A DNA stretch of 64,000 nucleotides from Anaerolineae bacterium (GCA_027494055.1 JAOSJO010000024.1:62001-126000); one strand, 5' to 3'. Numbered from the stretch's first letter, positions 27,296-36,311 are shown. A program made the numbers and translations. Notes: generated from the letters alone by a model not told the origin.

Positions 27296-27324
27296 TTGCC
27301 AAAACGCCCCGTCTGCGCTAGTAT
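27296..27324 (+). promoter_or_regulatory. Promoter of the rpsF-ssb-rpsR operon
   Basis: TTGCCA (27296-27301) and TAGTAT (27319-27324) with exactly 17 bases between them, about 80 bases before rpsF. The leader that follows is 75-80 bases long and may hold an S6:S18 autoregulatory site, which I could not fold convincingly. Confidence 0.6.
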
Positions 27325-27406
27325 CTCAGCCGCTTTCGTTCCGCTCCTGGCATGACGCCCGTCTCGACCAGGGGCAAACCCGTGGAAAGGAGCGCTGTAT
27401 ATCCAC

Positions 27407-27694
27407 ATGCGTAACTATGAGCTTACCTACATCATCCATCCCGACCTCGCGGACGATGCGCGCCCGGCGCTGATTCGCCAGGTTGAGGACTGGATCAAGG
27501 CCGGGGGCGGCAGCGTGCAGAAGACCGTTGACTGGGGCCGGCGCCGGCTGGCGTATCGAATCAAGAACCAGCGCGAGGGTCACTACATCCACGTGCTCGT
27601 CGAACTTGACACCAACGCAGTTCCGGACCTTGAGCGCAACCTCAAGTTCAACGAGAACATCCTGCGCCACCTGCTGGTTCGCACGGACGATTGA
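27407..27694 (+). CDS. rpsF: 30S ribosomal protein bS6
   Basis: A 95-residue S6. Conserved segments: MRNYELTYIIHPDLADDAR at the start, VQKTVDWGRRRLAYRIKNQR in the centre and HYIHVLVELDTNAVPDLERN. Full length, with a GAAAGGAG site upstream. First gene of the classical rpsF-ssb-rpsR order; S6 pairs with S18 on the platform of the small subunit. Confidence 0.97.
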   Translation: MRNYELTYIIHPDLADDARPALIRQVEDWIKAGGGSVQKTVDWGRRRLAYRIKNQREGHYIHVLVELDTNAVPDLERNLKFNENILRHLLVRTDD

Positions 27695-27804
27695 GCACCC
27701 CCACCGCCTTGATTGGCCCTTGTGAGGCCCGCCAGGTCAGAGAGTCAGGCAGAGCGTGACGTGCAACGACTAAGGAAGCCGAGTAGACCAGGGGAGTTAG
27801 ACGT

Positions 27805-28200
27805 ATGAGCAGGGGGTTGAACAAGGTTCTGATTATCGGCCACCTGGGCCGCGACCCGGAGATGCGCTATACGCCGAGCGGGCGTCCGGTCACCTCCTTC
27901 AGCGTGGCGACGAGCCGGAGCTGGACCTCAGCCGAGGGCGAGCGACGGGAAGAGACCGAATGGTTCAACGTCGTCGCGTGGGGCAACCTGGCCGAGATCT
28001 GCAAGCAGCACCTGGTAAAAGGCCAGCAGGTCTACATCGAAGGCCGCCTTCAGACGCGCGGTTGGGAAGGCGAGGACGGCAAGCGACACTACCGCACCGA
28101 GCTGGTCGCCAACGAGATGATTGTGCTCGGTGAGCGCCGGTCGCCGGAGTATTACCCTGAAGAGCAGGCCGGCGATCACGAAGACGAGTATCCCTTCTAA
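27805..28200 (+). CDS. ssb: Single-stranded DNA-binding protein
   Basis: A 131-residue SSB with one OB-fold (LNKVLIIGHLGRDPEMRYTP, VTSFSVATSRSW, ETEWFNVVAWGNLAEICKQH, QQVYIEGRLQTRGWEGEDG). The acidic tail ends in DEYPF, the protein-interaction tip equivalent to DDDIPF. The linker is very short. Encoded between rpsF and rpsR. Confidence 0.97.
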   Translation: MSRGLNKVLIIGHLGRDPEMRYTPSGRPVTSFSVATSRSWTSAEGERREETEWFNVVAWGNLAEICKQHLVKGQQVYIEGRLQTRGWEGEDGKRHYRTELVANEMIVLGERRSPEYYPEEQAGDHEDEYPF

Positions 28201-28242
28201 ACAAACCAAACAAAAACGACACTCCTCAGGAGGACGACGACA

Positions 28243-28641
28243 GTGAGTGACGAAGAATTGGACGATCTGGAAGAAGAACCGCGCCGCCGCCGGCCGCGCC
28301 GTGACGACAACGGGGGCGGCGATTCGGACCGGGGTGGCCGGGGTGGCCGCCGCCGGGACGACAGCGACGACGATTCGGGACGGGGCGGCAGAGGTGGCCG
28401 GGGTGGCCGCCGATTTGGGCGACGCGCGAAGATTTCGCCGCTCTATTCCGACCCGAACTTCCGCCTTGACTACAAAGACCCGGAGACGCTGCGGCGTTTC
28501 ATCACCGATCACGGGAAGATCCGGCCCCGGCGACAGACCGGCCTCTACGCCCGTGACCAGCGCCGCCTCGCCCGTGAGGTGAAGCGCGCCCGCCACCTGG
28601 CGCTGCTGCCGTTCACCGGCGCCCACGTTCGCGAGACGTAG
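28243..28641 (+). CDS. rpsR: 30S ribosomal protein bS18 with long RGG-rich N-terminal extension
   Basis: The C-terminal ~70 residues are a standard S18 core ([51 protein letters not shown]), of the type without zinc-binding cysteines. The first ~60 residues are an unusual low-complexity tail: acidic start ([11 protein letters not shown]), then Arg/Gly/Asp repeats ([20 protein letters not shown]). Start is GTG 28243 with AGGAGG nearby. S18 is normally 65-90 residues; this is 132. The tail may contact rRNA or proteins, but that is inference. Confidence 0.93.
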   Translation: MSDEELDDLEEEPRRRRPRRDDNGGGDSDRGGRGGRRRDDSDDDSGRGGRGGRGGRRFGRRAKISPLYSDPNFRLDYKDPETLRRFITDHGKIRPRRQTGLYARDQRRLAREVKRARHLALLPFTGAHVRET

Positions 28642-28744
28642 CCCGGAAGGCGACCACGCGACAAGTGCTCAGGGCATGAGGCCGCGCGCACTGTGAGCGG
28701 GTTCGTGCCCTTCACCGCGCCTGTCATCAAGAGAAGAGGAATGC

Positions 28745-30112
28745 ATGGCAAAACGAGGCGAAGGCATCCCCACCCAGAGACCCACTGAAGTCAGACGCCG
28801 CCACCTCTCGCGCGCCGAACGCGAGCAGCGCATGAACCGGATCATTCTCGCATCCGTGATTGTGCTCGTCGCCGTGGTTGTGACCTTGCTTGTCGCGGGT
28901 GTGGTATATGAGGTCGCCGTCAAGCCGAGCCAACCGGTCGCCATCGTCGGCGACGTGTCGATCACCACGGCGCAATTTCAGGAACGGGTGAAGCTGCAAC
29001 GCTACCAGACTGTGCTTCAGCTTGGGAACCTCGCGCCGTTCTACGGCACGTGCGACACCGCCGACTCCTCCTCGCCGATCTACCCGCTCTGCCAGCAGGT
29101 TCAGTTCCCGACGCTGATGGGGAGCGAGGTGCTCAATACGATGGTCGAGGAGGAGATCATCCGGCAGGAGGCCGCCGCGCGCGGCATCACGGTGTCTGAC
29201 GAAGAGGTCCAGCAAGGGGTGTACGGCCTCTTCGGGTACGACCCCACCGGCAGCACCGCCACGCCGACCCTCGAACCGAGCGCCACGCCGACCCGGCGCT
29301 ACACCGTCACGCCCAGCCCTGAGCCAACCGCCACCCTGACGCCGACGGGCACGGTCACGCCGCCGGCGACGCCCACCGCGACGCTGGAACCGATCGCCAC
29401 GCCCACAGCCACGGCGACGCTCACCGCCGAGGAGGCGCGCGCGCAGTACGACGAAAACTACAGCAACCAGATGCAGCTTGTCGCTTCCCTGTCCGGGATC
29501 AGCGAGGAAGCCTACCGCGACGTCCTGAAGACCCAACTGCTGCGCGAGAAGCTCGCCGAGCAGATTGGCGGGAACGCCATTGCGGAGGTTGTCGATCAGG
29601 TCTACATCCGCATGATGCGCACCCAGACCGAGGCCGAGGCGATTGAGTTGCTCGAAGCGCTGCGCGACGGCGAGAGCTTCGCGGCCCTGGCGCGCAGCGC
29701 CGACGCGACTGCGCAGTCGAGCGACCCGAACCGCTTCTCTGGCGGCGAGATGGGTTGGCAGCCGCGCAACGAACTGCCCATCGTCGTGGGCGACCGGGCG
29801 TTCGAGGCCGAGATCGGTGCCATCATCGGCCCGGTCCGCGACATCGATGTCGAGGCCGCGGCGCAGGGTATGCCGTCGGAGTACTACTACATCGCGCAGG
29901 TGCTCGATCACCAGGTCCGCCCGCTTGACGAGGCGATCCTCCAGCAGCAGCGCGACGAGTTCTTCAACACGTGGCTGAGCGGCAAGCGCACCCAGGCCGA
30001 GACCTTTAGCTACTGGACCGAGCGGGTGCCCGAAGACCCGACAGGCGCGCAGATTGAGCAGGAAATCAACCGGTTGTTCGGCCAGACGGAGACGCCAGAA
30101 GGCGGATCGTAG
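28745..30112 (+). CDS. Membrane-anchored parvulin-type peptidyl-prolyl isomerase (SurA/PrsA-like)
   Basis: A 455-residue protein with one N-terminal membrane helix (IILASVIVLVAVVVTLLVAGV) after a basic cytoplasmic segment. A SurA_N-like domain (VAIVGDVSITTAQFQERVKL, LNTMVEEEIIRQEAAARG) is interrupted by a Thr/Pro-rich insertion (residues ~155-215). The PPIC rotamase domain follows (QTEAEAIELLEALRDGESFA, FSGGEMGWQPRNELP). Role: folding of exported proteins. Its stop is two bases before the -35 of the arg promoter. Confidence 0.85.
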   Translation: MAKRGEGIPTQRPTEVRRRHLSRAEREQRMNRIILASVIVLVAVVVTLLVAGVVYEVAVKPSQPVAIVGDVSITTAQFQERVKLQRYQTVLQLGNLAPFYGTCDTADSSSPIYPLCQQVQFPTLMGSEVLNTMVEEEIIRQEAAARGITVSDEEVQQGVYGLFGYDPTGSTATPTLEPSATPTRRYTVTPSPEPTATLTPTGTVTPPATPTATLEPIATPTATATLTAEEARAQYDENYSNQMQLVASLSGISEEAYRDVLKTQLLREKLAEQIGGNAIAEVVDQVYIRMMRTQTEAEAIELLEALRDGESFAALARSADATAQSSDPNRFSGGEMGWQPRNELPIVVGDRAFEAEIGAIIGPVRDIDVEAAAQGMPSEYYYIAQVLDHQVRPLDEAILQQQRDEFFNTWLSGKRTQAETFSYWTERVPEDPTGAQIEQEINRLFGQTETPEGGS

Positions 30113-30113
30113 G

Positions 30114-30142
30114 TTGACAAAGCGCCCGAAGTCATATATGCT
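30114..30142 (+). promoter_or_regulatory. Consensus promoter of the arg operon leader
   Basis: TTGACA (30114-30119) and TATGCT (30137-30142) separated by exactly 17 bases. The predicted start of transcription is near 30149, about 210 bases before argC. No other promoter-like sequence lies between the leader terminator and argC. Confidence 0.75.
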
Positions 30143-30163
30143 TCTGAGCGTTGAGCGAATGCG

Positions 30164-30265
30164 ATGAAAATAGTCTTTAACCTCCCGCGCCGTCAAAGCC
30201 GTCGTACCCCGTCCACCCTTTACGGGTTCGGACAGGCGATTGCGCGCGCCCTGGGAGTGGTGTAA
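30164..30265 (+). CDS. Candidate arginine-rich leader peptide of the arg operon
   Basis: A 33-codon reading frame (MKIVFNLPRRQSRRTPST...) beginning about 15 bases after the predicted transcription start. Two adjacent pairs of Arg codons occur at codons 9-10 (CGC CGT) and 13-14 (CGT CGT), with another Arg at codon 28. The stop (TAA, 30263-30265) lies inside the region that folds into alternative hairpins. There is no strong ribosome binding site, only weak purines, which is the main doubt. Composition and position fit a sensor of charged tRNA-Arg in ribosome-mediated attenuation. No database homologue is claimed. Confidence 0.6.
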   Translation: MKIVFNLPRRQSRRTPSTLYGFGQAIARALGVV

Positions 30266-30303
30266 CCGTTTAGGGCCAAGTCGCGAATCCTGCCCCCGGA
30301 CCC
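30208..30303 (+). promoter_or_regulatory. Alternative hairpins of a putative arginine attenuator
   Basis: CCCGT (30208-30212) can pair with ACGGG (30222-30226). Alternatively GGGTTCGG (30224-30231) can pair over eight positions (one G-T) with CCGGACCC (30296-30303). The second pairing uses the same bases that form the 5' arm of the terminator at 30292-30302. Hence protector, antiterminator and terminator are mutually exclusive. A ribosome held at the Arg codons (30188-30205) would cover the protector strand and favour the antiterminator. Confidence 0.6.
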
Positions 30304-30326
30304 GTAGGTCCGGGGGCTTTTGTTTT
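30292..30326 (+). terminator. Intrinsic terminator upstream of argC (attenuator terminator)
   Basis: GCCCCCGGACC (30292-30302) and GGTCCGGGGGC (30307-30317) form a perfect 11-bp stem with tetraloop CGTA, followed by TTTTGTTTT. It lies between the leader promoter and argC, so argC expression from that promoter must pass it. Confidence 0.9.
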
Positions 30327-30357
30327 GCCTGCGAGCTTTGGGAGGCACAAAGCCATT

Positions 30358-31371
30358 ATGATCAAGGTTGGAATCTACGGCGCGACGGGATACACCGGCA
30401 TCGAGCTGGCGCGGCTGTTGTGGCGGCACCCGGAGGCGCAGGTTGCCTTTGCGACCTCGCAGAGCAACGCCGGCGGGACGCTTGCCGGGGTCTACCCGAC
30501 CGCGCCGCCCCTCCCGCTCACCAGCCCCGACGAGGCCGACCCCGGCAGCGTGGACGCCGTCTTCCTGTGCCTGCCGCACACTGCCGCCGCGCCGGTCGCC
30601 GCCGCCGCCGTCTCCGCCGGGGCGCGCGCCATCGACCTTTCCGCCGACCTGCGCCTGGACTCGCCGGAGGTCTACCGGCAGTGGTACGGGGTGGCGCACC
30701 CTGCGCCGCACCTGTTGCCCGCGCCCTACGGCCTGCCGGAGATCAACCGCATCAACATTGCCGGCGCGCGCTGGGTCGCCAACCCCGGCTGCTACGCGAC
30801 CGCGGTGCTGCTGGCAGTGTACCCGCTCATCAAGGCGAAGGCGCTGATGCCGAGCGCGCCGATCATCGCCGACGCGAAGTCCGGCGTCTCCGGCGCGGGC
30901 CGGACGCCCAAACTTACCACGCACTTCGCCGAGGTCGCCGGGAACTTCTCGCCCTACAACATCGGGCGGGCGCACCGGCACGTGGCGGAGATCGAGCAGG
31001 AGCTGAACCGGAATGGCGGCGCGCCAGGGCCGTTGATCTTCTCGCCGCACCTGCTCCCGGTTGACCGGGGCATCCTCGCCACGGTCTACGCCCAGCTTGA
31101 CCCCGACAACGCGCCCGCCGGCGCGTACCACACGCTCTACCAGGAGATGTACCGCGACGAGCCGCGCGTCCACGTGCTGCCGGCGGGCCAGCTCGCCACG
31201 CTGAGCCACGCGGTGCGCACCTACGATTGCGTGCTCTCGCTCACGCCCGTGGACGAGTTCACGCTCATCATCGTCTCGGTGATCGACAACCTCCTCAAGG
31301 GCGCGGCGTCGCAGGCGGTGCAGAACTTCAACCTGATGTTTGGGCTATCAGAATCCTGCGGGCTGGAATAA
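30358..31371 (+). CDS. argC: N-acetyl-gamma-glutamyl-phosphate reductase
   Basis: A 337-residue ArgC (third step of arginine synthesis: NADPH reduction of N-acetylglutamyl-phosphate). Motifs: the nucleotide-binding IKVGIYGATGYTGIELARLL, the catalytic Cys in WVANPGCYATAVLLA, KSGVSGAGRTPKL, and the His in FSPHLLPVDRGILATVY. ATG 30358 after GGGAGGC was chosen; the in-frame ATG at 30325 lies in the terminator T-tract. First gene of argC-argB-argD-argJ. Confidence 0.95.
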   Translation: MIKVGIYGATGYTGIELARLLWRHPEAQVAFATSQSNAGGTLAGVYPTAPPLPLTSPDEADPGSVDAVFLCLPHTAAAPVAAAAVSAGARAIDLSADLRLDSPEVYRQWYGVAHPAPHLLPAPYGLPEINRINIAGARWVANPGCYATAVLLAVYPLIKAKALMPSAPIIADAKSGVSGAGRTPKLTTHFAEVAGNFSPYNIGRAHRHVAEIEQELNRNGGAPGPLIFSPHLLPVDRGILATVYAQLDPDNAPAGAYHTLYQEMYRDEPRVHVLPAGQLATLSHAVRTYDCVLSLTPVDEFTLIIVSVIDNLLKGAASQAVQNFNLMFGLSESCGLE

Positions 31372-31398
31372 GCCCGCAGCCGTTGCTTACAGGAGGGC

Positions 31399-32154
31399 AT
31401 GATGCACCTGACCCCTATTGTGATCAAAGTCGGCGGCAACGACCTGGAAGGCCCGGACTTCGTCGCGGGGCTGGCGCGGGCGGTCGCCCGCCTGGAAGCG
31501 CCCGCCGTGATCGTACACGGCGGCGGGCGCGAGATCAGCGCCTTGCAGAGCCAGCTTGGCCTCGCGCCGCGCTACGTGGACGGTATGCGCGTCACCGACC
31601 CGGAGTCGCTGGCGGTGGCGGAGATGGTGCTGTCGGGCCGGGTGAACAAGCGGCTGGTGGCGGCGCTGCTGAAGGCGGGCGTGGACGCCATCGGCGTCAG
31701 CGGCGTGGACCGTGGCCTGATCCGCGTCGAGAAGATGGACCATCCCGGCGGCGACCTGGGGCGCGTGGGGCGCGTGGTCGCGGTGCGCGGTACCGTGCTC
31801 ATGGAGTTCCTGGAGGCGGGCGTGACGCCGGTGATCTCGCCGATTTCGCTGGGGCCGGATGGGGCTTACAATGTGAACGCAGACCACGCCGCCGGGGCGA
31901 TTGCGCTTGCCATCGGCGCATCGGCGGTGACCTTCATCACCAACGTGCCGGGCGTGCTGGTGGGCGCGCAGGTGGCGTCGTCGCTGACCGCCGTGCAGGC
32001 GGAGCAACTGATCCAGACCGGCGTGATTCACGGCGGCATGGTGCCCAAGACGCATGCGGCGCTCCAGGTCGTGGCGGGCGGTGTGCCGCGCGCGGTCATC
32101 ACCGACCTGGGCGGCCTGGCGGGCGGGGTCGGCACGGCCTTTGTCGCCGCGTAG
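31399..32154 (+). CDS. argB: Acetylglutamate kinase
   Basis: A 251-residue amino-acid kinase fold enzyme phosphorylating N-acetylglutamate. Seen: IVIKVGGNDLEGPDF, VIVHGGGREISAL, RYVDGMRVTDPESLAVAEMV, VNADHAAGAIALAIGA and GVIHGGMVPKTHAAL. The short N-terminus lacks the helix associated with arginine feedback inhibition in hexameric enzymes (family knowledge), so control may rest more on transcription. The AGGAGG site is strong. The ATG at 31399 is doubled at 31402. Confidence 0.94.
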   Translation: MMHLTPIVIKVGGNDLEGPDFVAGLARAVARLEAPAVIVHGGGREISALQSQLGLAPRYVDGMRVTDPESLAVAEMVLSGRVNKRLVAALLKAGVDAIGVSGVDRGLIRVEKMDHPGGDLGRVGRVVAVRGTVLMEFLEAGVTPVISPISLGPDGAYNVNADHAAGAIALAIGASAVTFITNVPGVLVGAQVASSLTAVQAEQLIQTGVIHGGMVPKTHAALQVVAGGVPRAVITDLGGLAGGVGTAFVAA

Positions 32155-32200
32155 CGGTTTGTGTCTACGGGCTTCTTTTCGCATCCCACGAGGAGATTTC

Positions 32201-33389
32201 ATGAACGGCCACGATACCATCGCGCTTGAGAAGCAATACGTTGTCCAAACCTACCCCAGAGCGCCCTTCGTCCTCACGCACGGCGAGGGCGTGATCGTCT
32301 ACGACGCCGGCGGCAAACCCTACCTGGACTTTGTCGCCGGCATTGCGGTCAACGCGCTGGGCCACGCCGATCCGGAGATCGGCCAGGTCATCGCCGAGCA
32401 GGCCGGCCGGCTGATCCACACCTGCAACCTCTACCACACCGCGCCGCAGGCCGAGCTTGCGCGCGACCTGTGCGCGAAGAGCTTCGCGGACCGGGTCTAC
32501 TTCTGCAACTCCGGCGCGGAGGCCATCGAGGCGGCGATCAAGTTCGCGCGCAAGGCGGCGCGCGTGCGCTACGGGCCGGGCAAGACCGGCGTGGTGGCCT
32601 TCCACGGGGCGTTTCACGGGCGCACGATGGGCGCGCTCGCGCTCACCGCGCGGGAGAAGTACCAGGCGCCGTACCGCCCGCTGATGCCCGACGTGACCTT
32701 TGCGCCGTTCAACGACGCTGAGGCGGCGGCGCGCGTCATCGGCCCGGACACGTGCGCGGTGTTCGTCGAGCCGATCCAGGGCGAGGGGGGCATCAACCCG
32801 GCGCAGCCTGCGTTCCTGCAGGCGCTGCGTGCGCTGTGCGACCGCTACGGGGCCTTTCTGGTCTTCGACGAGGTGCAGTGCGGCATGGGGCGCAGCGGCC
32901 ACCTCTGGGCGCACGAGCCGGGCGGCGTCACGCCGGACATGATGGCGCTGGCGAAGCCGCTGGCCGGGGGCCTGCCCATCGGCGCGACGCTCGTGACCGA
33001 AGCGGTCGCGTCCACGCTTGAGGTGGGCGACCACGGGAGCACCTTCGCCGGCGGCCCGCTGGTGACGCGCGTGGCGCAGGTCGTCCTCGCGCGCGTGAGC
33101 GCGCCGGCGTTCCTGGCGCACGTGCGCGAGGTCGGCGGCTACCTGATGGACGAACTGCGCGCGCTCAAGTCGCCGCACATCAAGGAGGGTGCGCGGCGCG
33201 GGGCTGATGGTCGGCGTCGAGCTTGGCGTCGAGGCGATCAAGCTGGTCCATGCCGGGTATGAGGCTGGGCTGCTGCTGCTCAACGCCGGGACGCATGTGC
33301 TGCGGCTGGTGCCGCCGCTCATTGTGGAGAAGGAACACGTTGACGTGCTGGTTGGGCGGCTTGGCGAGCTGCTGGAGAGCGTAAGCTGA
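32201..33389 (+). CDS. argD: Acetylornithine aminotransferase (one frameshift)
   Basis: ATG 32201 with GAGGAG upstream. PLP enzyme of the class III aminotransferases: YVVQTYPRAPFVLTHGEG, YFCNSGAEAIEAAIKFARK, AFHGAFHGRTMGALALT, LVFDEVQCGMGRSGHLWAHE and the Schiff-base Lys in MALAKPLAGGLPIGA. Near 33187 one extra G in a GGG run shifts the frame; the true continuation VRGAGLMVGVELG runs to a stop at 33389, which touches the argJ start. About 396 residues after repair. Confidence 0.92.
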
Positions 33390-34640
33390 TGGCGGCGCGC
33401 GCGATACACCGGCCCATGGCGGCCATCGACGCCGCGCTCGGTGAGCTGGCGCAGGTGCGCGGCTTCAGCGCAGCGGGCGTGCACTGCGGCCTCAAAGCGG
33501 GCGACGCGCTCGACCTGGCGCTGCTGGCGAGCGACCGTCCCTGTGCGGCGGCGGGCGTCTTCACGACCAACCGCGTGAAGGCCGCGCCGGTGGTTTACGA
33601 TCAGGCGGCGCTGGCGCAGGACGCGGGCAATATGCGCGCGGTCGTGGCGAACGCCGGCATCGCCAACGCCTGCACGGGGGCGGCGGGCTACGCGCACGTG
33701 GAACAGACCGTGCGCCTGGCGGCGGAGGCGCTTGGGGTCGCGCCGGCGGGCGTGCTGGCGCTCTCCACCGGCGTGATCGGGGTGCCGCTGGACATGGACA
33801 GGATGGCGCAGGGCGTCACGGCGGCGGCGGGCCGGCTGCACGCCGCTGGCTGGCCGGACGCGGCGCGCGCCATCATGACGACCGATACGCGGCCCAAGGC
33901 GTCATGCCGGGCGGCCGGCGGGTGGCGCGTCGGGGGCGTCGCCAAGGGCGCGGGCATGATCGCGCCGGACATGGCGACGATGCTGGCGGTCCTGGTCACC
34001 GACGCGCAGATCGCGCCGCCGGACCTGCAGCGGGCGCTGGCGGCGGCGGTTGCGGTCAGCTTCAACCGCATCGTGGTCGATGGCGACATGAGCACCAACG
34101 ACACGGTGCTGCTGCTCGCCAACGGCGCGTCGGGTGTGGCGGTTGCGGGCGACGCGCTGGGCGCGTTCCAGGCGGCGCTGACCGAGGTGTGTGTCGCGCT
34201 GGCGCAGGACATCGTGCGCGACGCCGAGGGCGCAACGCGCTTCGTGACGCTGCGCGTGACCGGCGCGCCCGACGTGGACAGCGCGCGGCAGGCGGCGCAC
34301 GCGGTGGCGACCTCGCCCCTGGTCAAGACGGCGCTCTACGGCGGCGATCCGAACTGGGGCAGGGTGCTGGCCGCGGTTGGGCGCAGCGGCGTGCCGGTGG
34401 AGGCGGACCGGCTATCGCTTGATGTTGACTTCGTGTAGTGATGAGACAACGGCCCAGACGGTCCAACTGGTCGCGGGCGGCGCGCCGACCGGCTACGATG
34501 AGGCGAAAGCCGTCCAGTTGATGGGCGCGCCGGAGATCGCGCTGACGCTCGACCTGGGGATGGGCGAGGCAGAGGCGACGGTGTGGACCTGCGACCTGAG
34601 CCACGACTACGTGACGATCAACGGCCACTACCGGACGTAG
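33389..34640 (+). CDS. argJ: Bifunctional ornithine acetyltransferase / N-acetylglutamate synthase (one frameshift)
   Basis: ArgJ closes the acetyl cycle by moving acetyl from N-acetylornithine to glutamate. The autocleavage motif KGAGMIAPDMATMLAVLV is present, with the nucleophile Thr of ATM. Earlier segments include RGFSAAGVHCGLK and GVFTTNRVKAAPVVYD, later GDPNWGRVLAAVGRSG. The first frame stops at 34438; a one-base change near 34434 leads to DETTAQTVQLVAGGAPTGYD... ending at 34640 in LSHDYVTINGHYRT, the usual ArgJ C-terminus. About 417 residues after repair. No argA or argE is visible nearby, in keeping with a cyclic pathway. Confidence 0.92.
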
Positions 34641-34671
34641 CAGACACGCACGCGCAACAAGGCACAACGAC

Positions 34672-34705
34672 AGGGGCGCGGCGCACGCTGCGCCCCTATT
34701 TTGTT
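34672..34705 (+). terminator. Intrinsic terminator of the arg operon
   Basis: AGGGGCGC (34672-34679) pairs with GCGCCCCT (34690-34697), followed by ATTTTGTT. It separates argJ from the convergent LysM-C39 gene. Confidence 0.8.
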
Positions 34706-34713
34706 GGCCGCGC

Positions 34714-36012
34714 CTACCAGCTTGTGACCCATAACGCCTGACGCCCCAGCCGCGCCCAGTCGGCCTCAAAGCGGGCGTTGGTGAAGTAATCGACGCTGCC
34801 CGACCACGGGTCGATGGCCCAGAAGCCGTCCGTGTCGTACCCGATGAGCACGTAGGAGTGCTGGTAGCGGATGATGGTCACCGAGCCACCGTCGCCGTCG
34901 GTGGGCGTGAAGGCGATGGGCTGCTGGCCGTAAGCGCCGAGGCCGTGCGTCGCCATGATGAGCACGGGGACGCCCTGCGAGAGCAGGCCGCGCAGCGTGT
35001 CCAGGCTGGCGAAGTACGTGTAATAGCTGGCGACGCCCAGGCTGCGCAGCCCGTAGCTCAGCGCTTCGACGTAGACGCCGTAACCGTTCCCCTGGCCCAG
35101 GCCGGGCGGCAGGCTGCCGGCGGGGCTATCGACCGAGCCGACGAAGCCCCGGTGCGGGTTGTCGAACGAGCGCGGCAGCGCGGCGAACACCACCATGTCG
35201 TCGCTGCACGAGTAGCCCATGTAGCGCAGCAGGCTGCACGCGGAGGCGCTCTCGCAGCTCAGGTTGCGCGACTGCTTGACGACCGGCACGTCGAGATACA
35301 CGCGCCCCTGATCGAGTGGGCCGGTCACGCCGGGGATGGTGAGCGTCTGCCCGGCGTAGATGCGGTTGGGGTCGGCGATGCCGTTGGCCGACATCACGGC
35401 GCTGACCGTGACCCCGTAGCGCTGCGCGATGCGGCCAAGCGTCTCGCCGCGCCCGACAGTATGCTGCACGCTGACGCTCGTGTCCACGGCGGCGACGGCC
35501 GGCTCCTGCGCGTCCCCGGCGGAAGGGAGCGGCGCGGCGGTGTTCGTCGCCGGTATGGTGAGCGTCTGCCCGGCGTAGATGCGGTTCGCGTTGTCGATCC
35601 CGTTCGCCTCCAGGATGGCGTTGATCGTCAGGCCATACTGCCGCGCGATGCTGAAGAGGGTCTCCCCGCGCGCGACCGTGTGCGTGGTCCCGCCAGCCGC
35701 CGCCTCTGGCGCGGCTTCCGGCGCAGCCGGTTCGGTAGCGGGCGCAGCGTCGGGCTGCGCGGCAGGGGACGCGCTCGCGGCGGCGGCGCCAGACGGGATG
35801 ACGAGCACCTGCCCGGCGTAGACGACGTTTGGGCTGCTCAGCCCGTTGGCGGCCATGAGGTCGTTCACGGTGACGCCGTAGCGCATCGCGATGCGGAACA
35901 GGTTCTCGCCCGGCTGCACGACATGCGTCTGTTCCGTCCCCTCCTGCGCGGAGACGGGGATCGCCGCAAGGATGGCCGCAACGATAAACAGTGCGCAGAG
36001 CATACCGCGCAT
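34714..36012 (-). CDS. Secreted LysM protein with C39-type peptidase domain
   Basis: A 432-residue exported protein. Signal peptide MRGMLCALFIVAAILAAIPV ending in SAQ, then three LysM domains (HVVQPGENLFRIAMRYGVTV, HTVARGETLFSIARQYGLTI, HTVGRGETLGRIAQRYGVTV) joined by Ala/Pro-rich linkers. The C-terminal papain-like C39 domain has DVPVVKQSRNLSCESASACS with the Cys, and RYQHSYVLIGYDTDGFWAID with the His and Asp. LysM binds peptidoglycan, so wall-bound proteolysis or wall remodelling is inferred. ATG 36012 has GGAGGG upstream. Confidence 0.87.
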   Translation of the reverse strand: MRGMLCALFIVAAILAAIPVSAQEGTEQTHVVQPGENLFRIAMRYGVTVNDLMAANGLSSPNVVYAGQVLVIPSGAAAASASPAAQPDAAPATEPAAPEAAPEAAAGGTTHTVARGETLFSIARQYGLTINAILEANGIDNANRIYAGQTLTIPATNTAAPLPSAGDAQEPAVAAVDTSVSVQHTVGRGETLGRIAQRYGVTVSAVMSANGIADPNRIYAGQTLTIPGVTGPLDQGRVYLDVPVVKQSRNLSCESASACSLLRYMGYSCSDDMVVFAALPRSFDNPHRGFVGSVDSPAGSLPPGLGQGNGYGVYVEALSYGLRSLGVASYYTYFASLDTLRGLLSQGVPVLIMATHGLGAYGQQPIAFTPTDGDGGSVTIIRYQHSYVLIGYDTDGFWAIDPWSGSVDYFTNARFEADWARLGRQALWVTSW

Positions 36013-36196
36013 GGTTGCCCTCCGATGATCTATCGGGTGTGCGTTTGTCGTGGGGGGTCGGTTGAAGTACATCGCCACTTTACACCGAGATCACGCTTTC
36101 GACAAATCTTCGATGCACGAATTGTGCCCTGATAGGCGCGCCGACGCAGCAAGCGTCCGCGTCTTGCCTTGAGGTACCTGTTCACCTCATGGCTCC

Positions 36197-36225
36197 TATA
36201 CACAGAATTGTTTACACCTTATAAT
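36197..36225 (+). promoter_or_regulatory. Probable promoter of the secreted protein gene
   Basis: TATACA (36197-36202) and a perfect TATAAT (36220-36225) with 17 bases between them, in an AT-rich intergenic stretch about 87 bases before the gene at 36312. Confidence 0.6.
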
Positions 36226-36311
36226 GGCATTGAGGGCTTCAGCGATCTGAGGCGAAGTGGTTACTCGTTTCGTCTTTCCTTAATTCCTGCTTAACCTCAC
36301 GCAAAGGGATA

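Noticed and set aside
30232..30300. tRNA-like text (GGGAGTGGTGTAACC, GCGAATCCTGCCCCCGG) upstream of argC
   Set aside because: No anticodon arm and no paired T-stem can be formed; the bases are better explained by the leader frame and the attenuator hairpins.
30149..30326. T-box riboswitch upstream of argC
   Set aside because: The conserved T-box bulge sequence and a specifier loop are absent; the Arg-rich leader frame is a better explanation.
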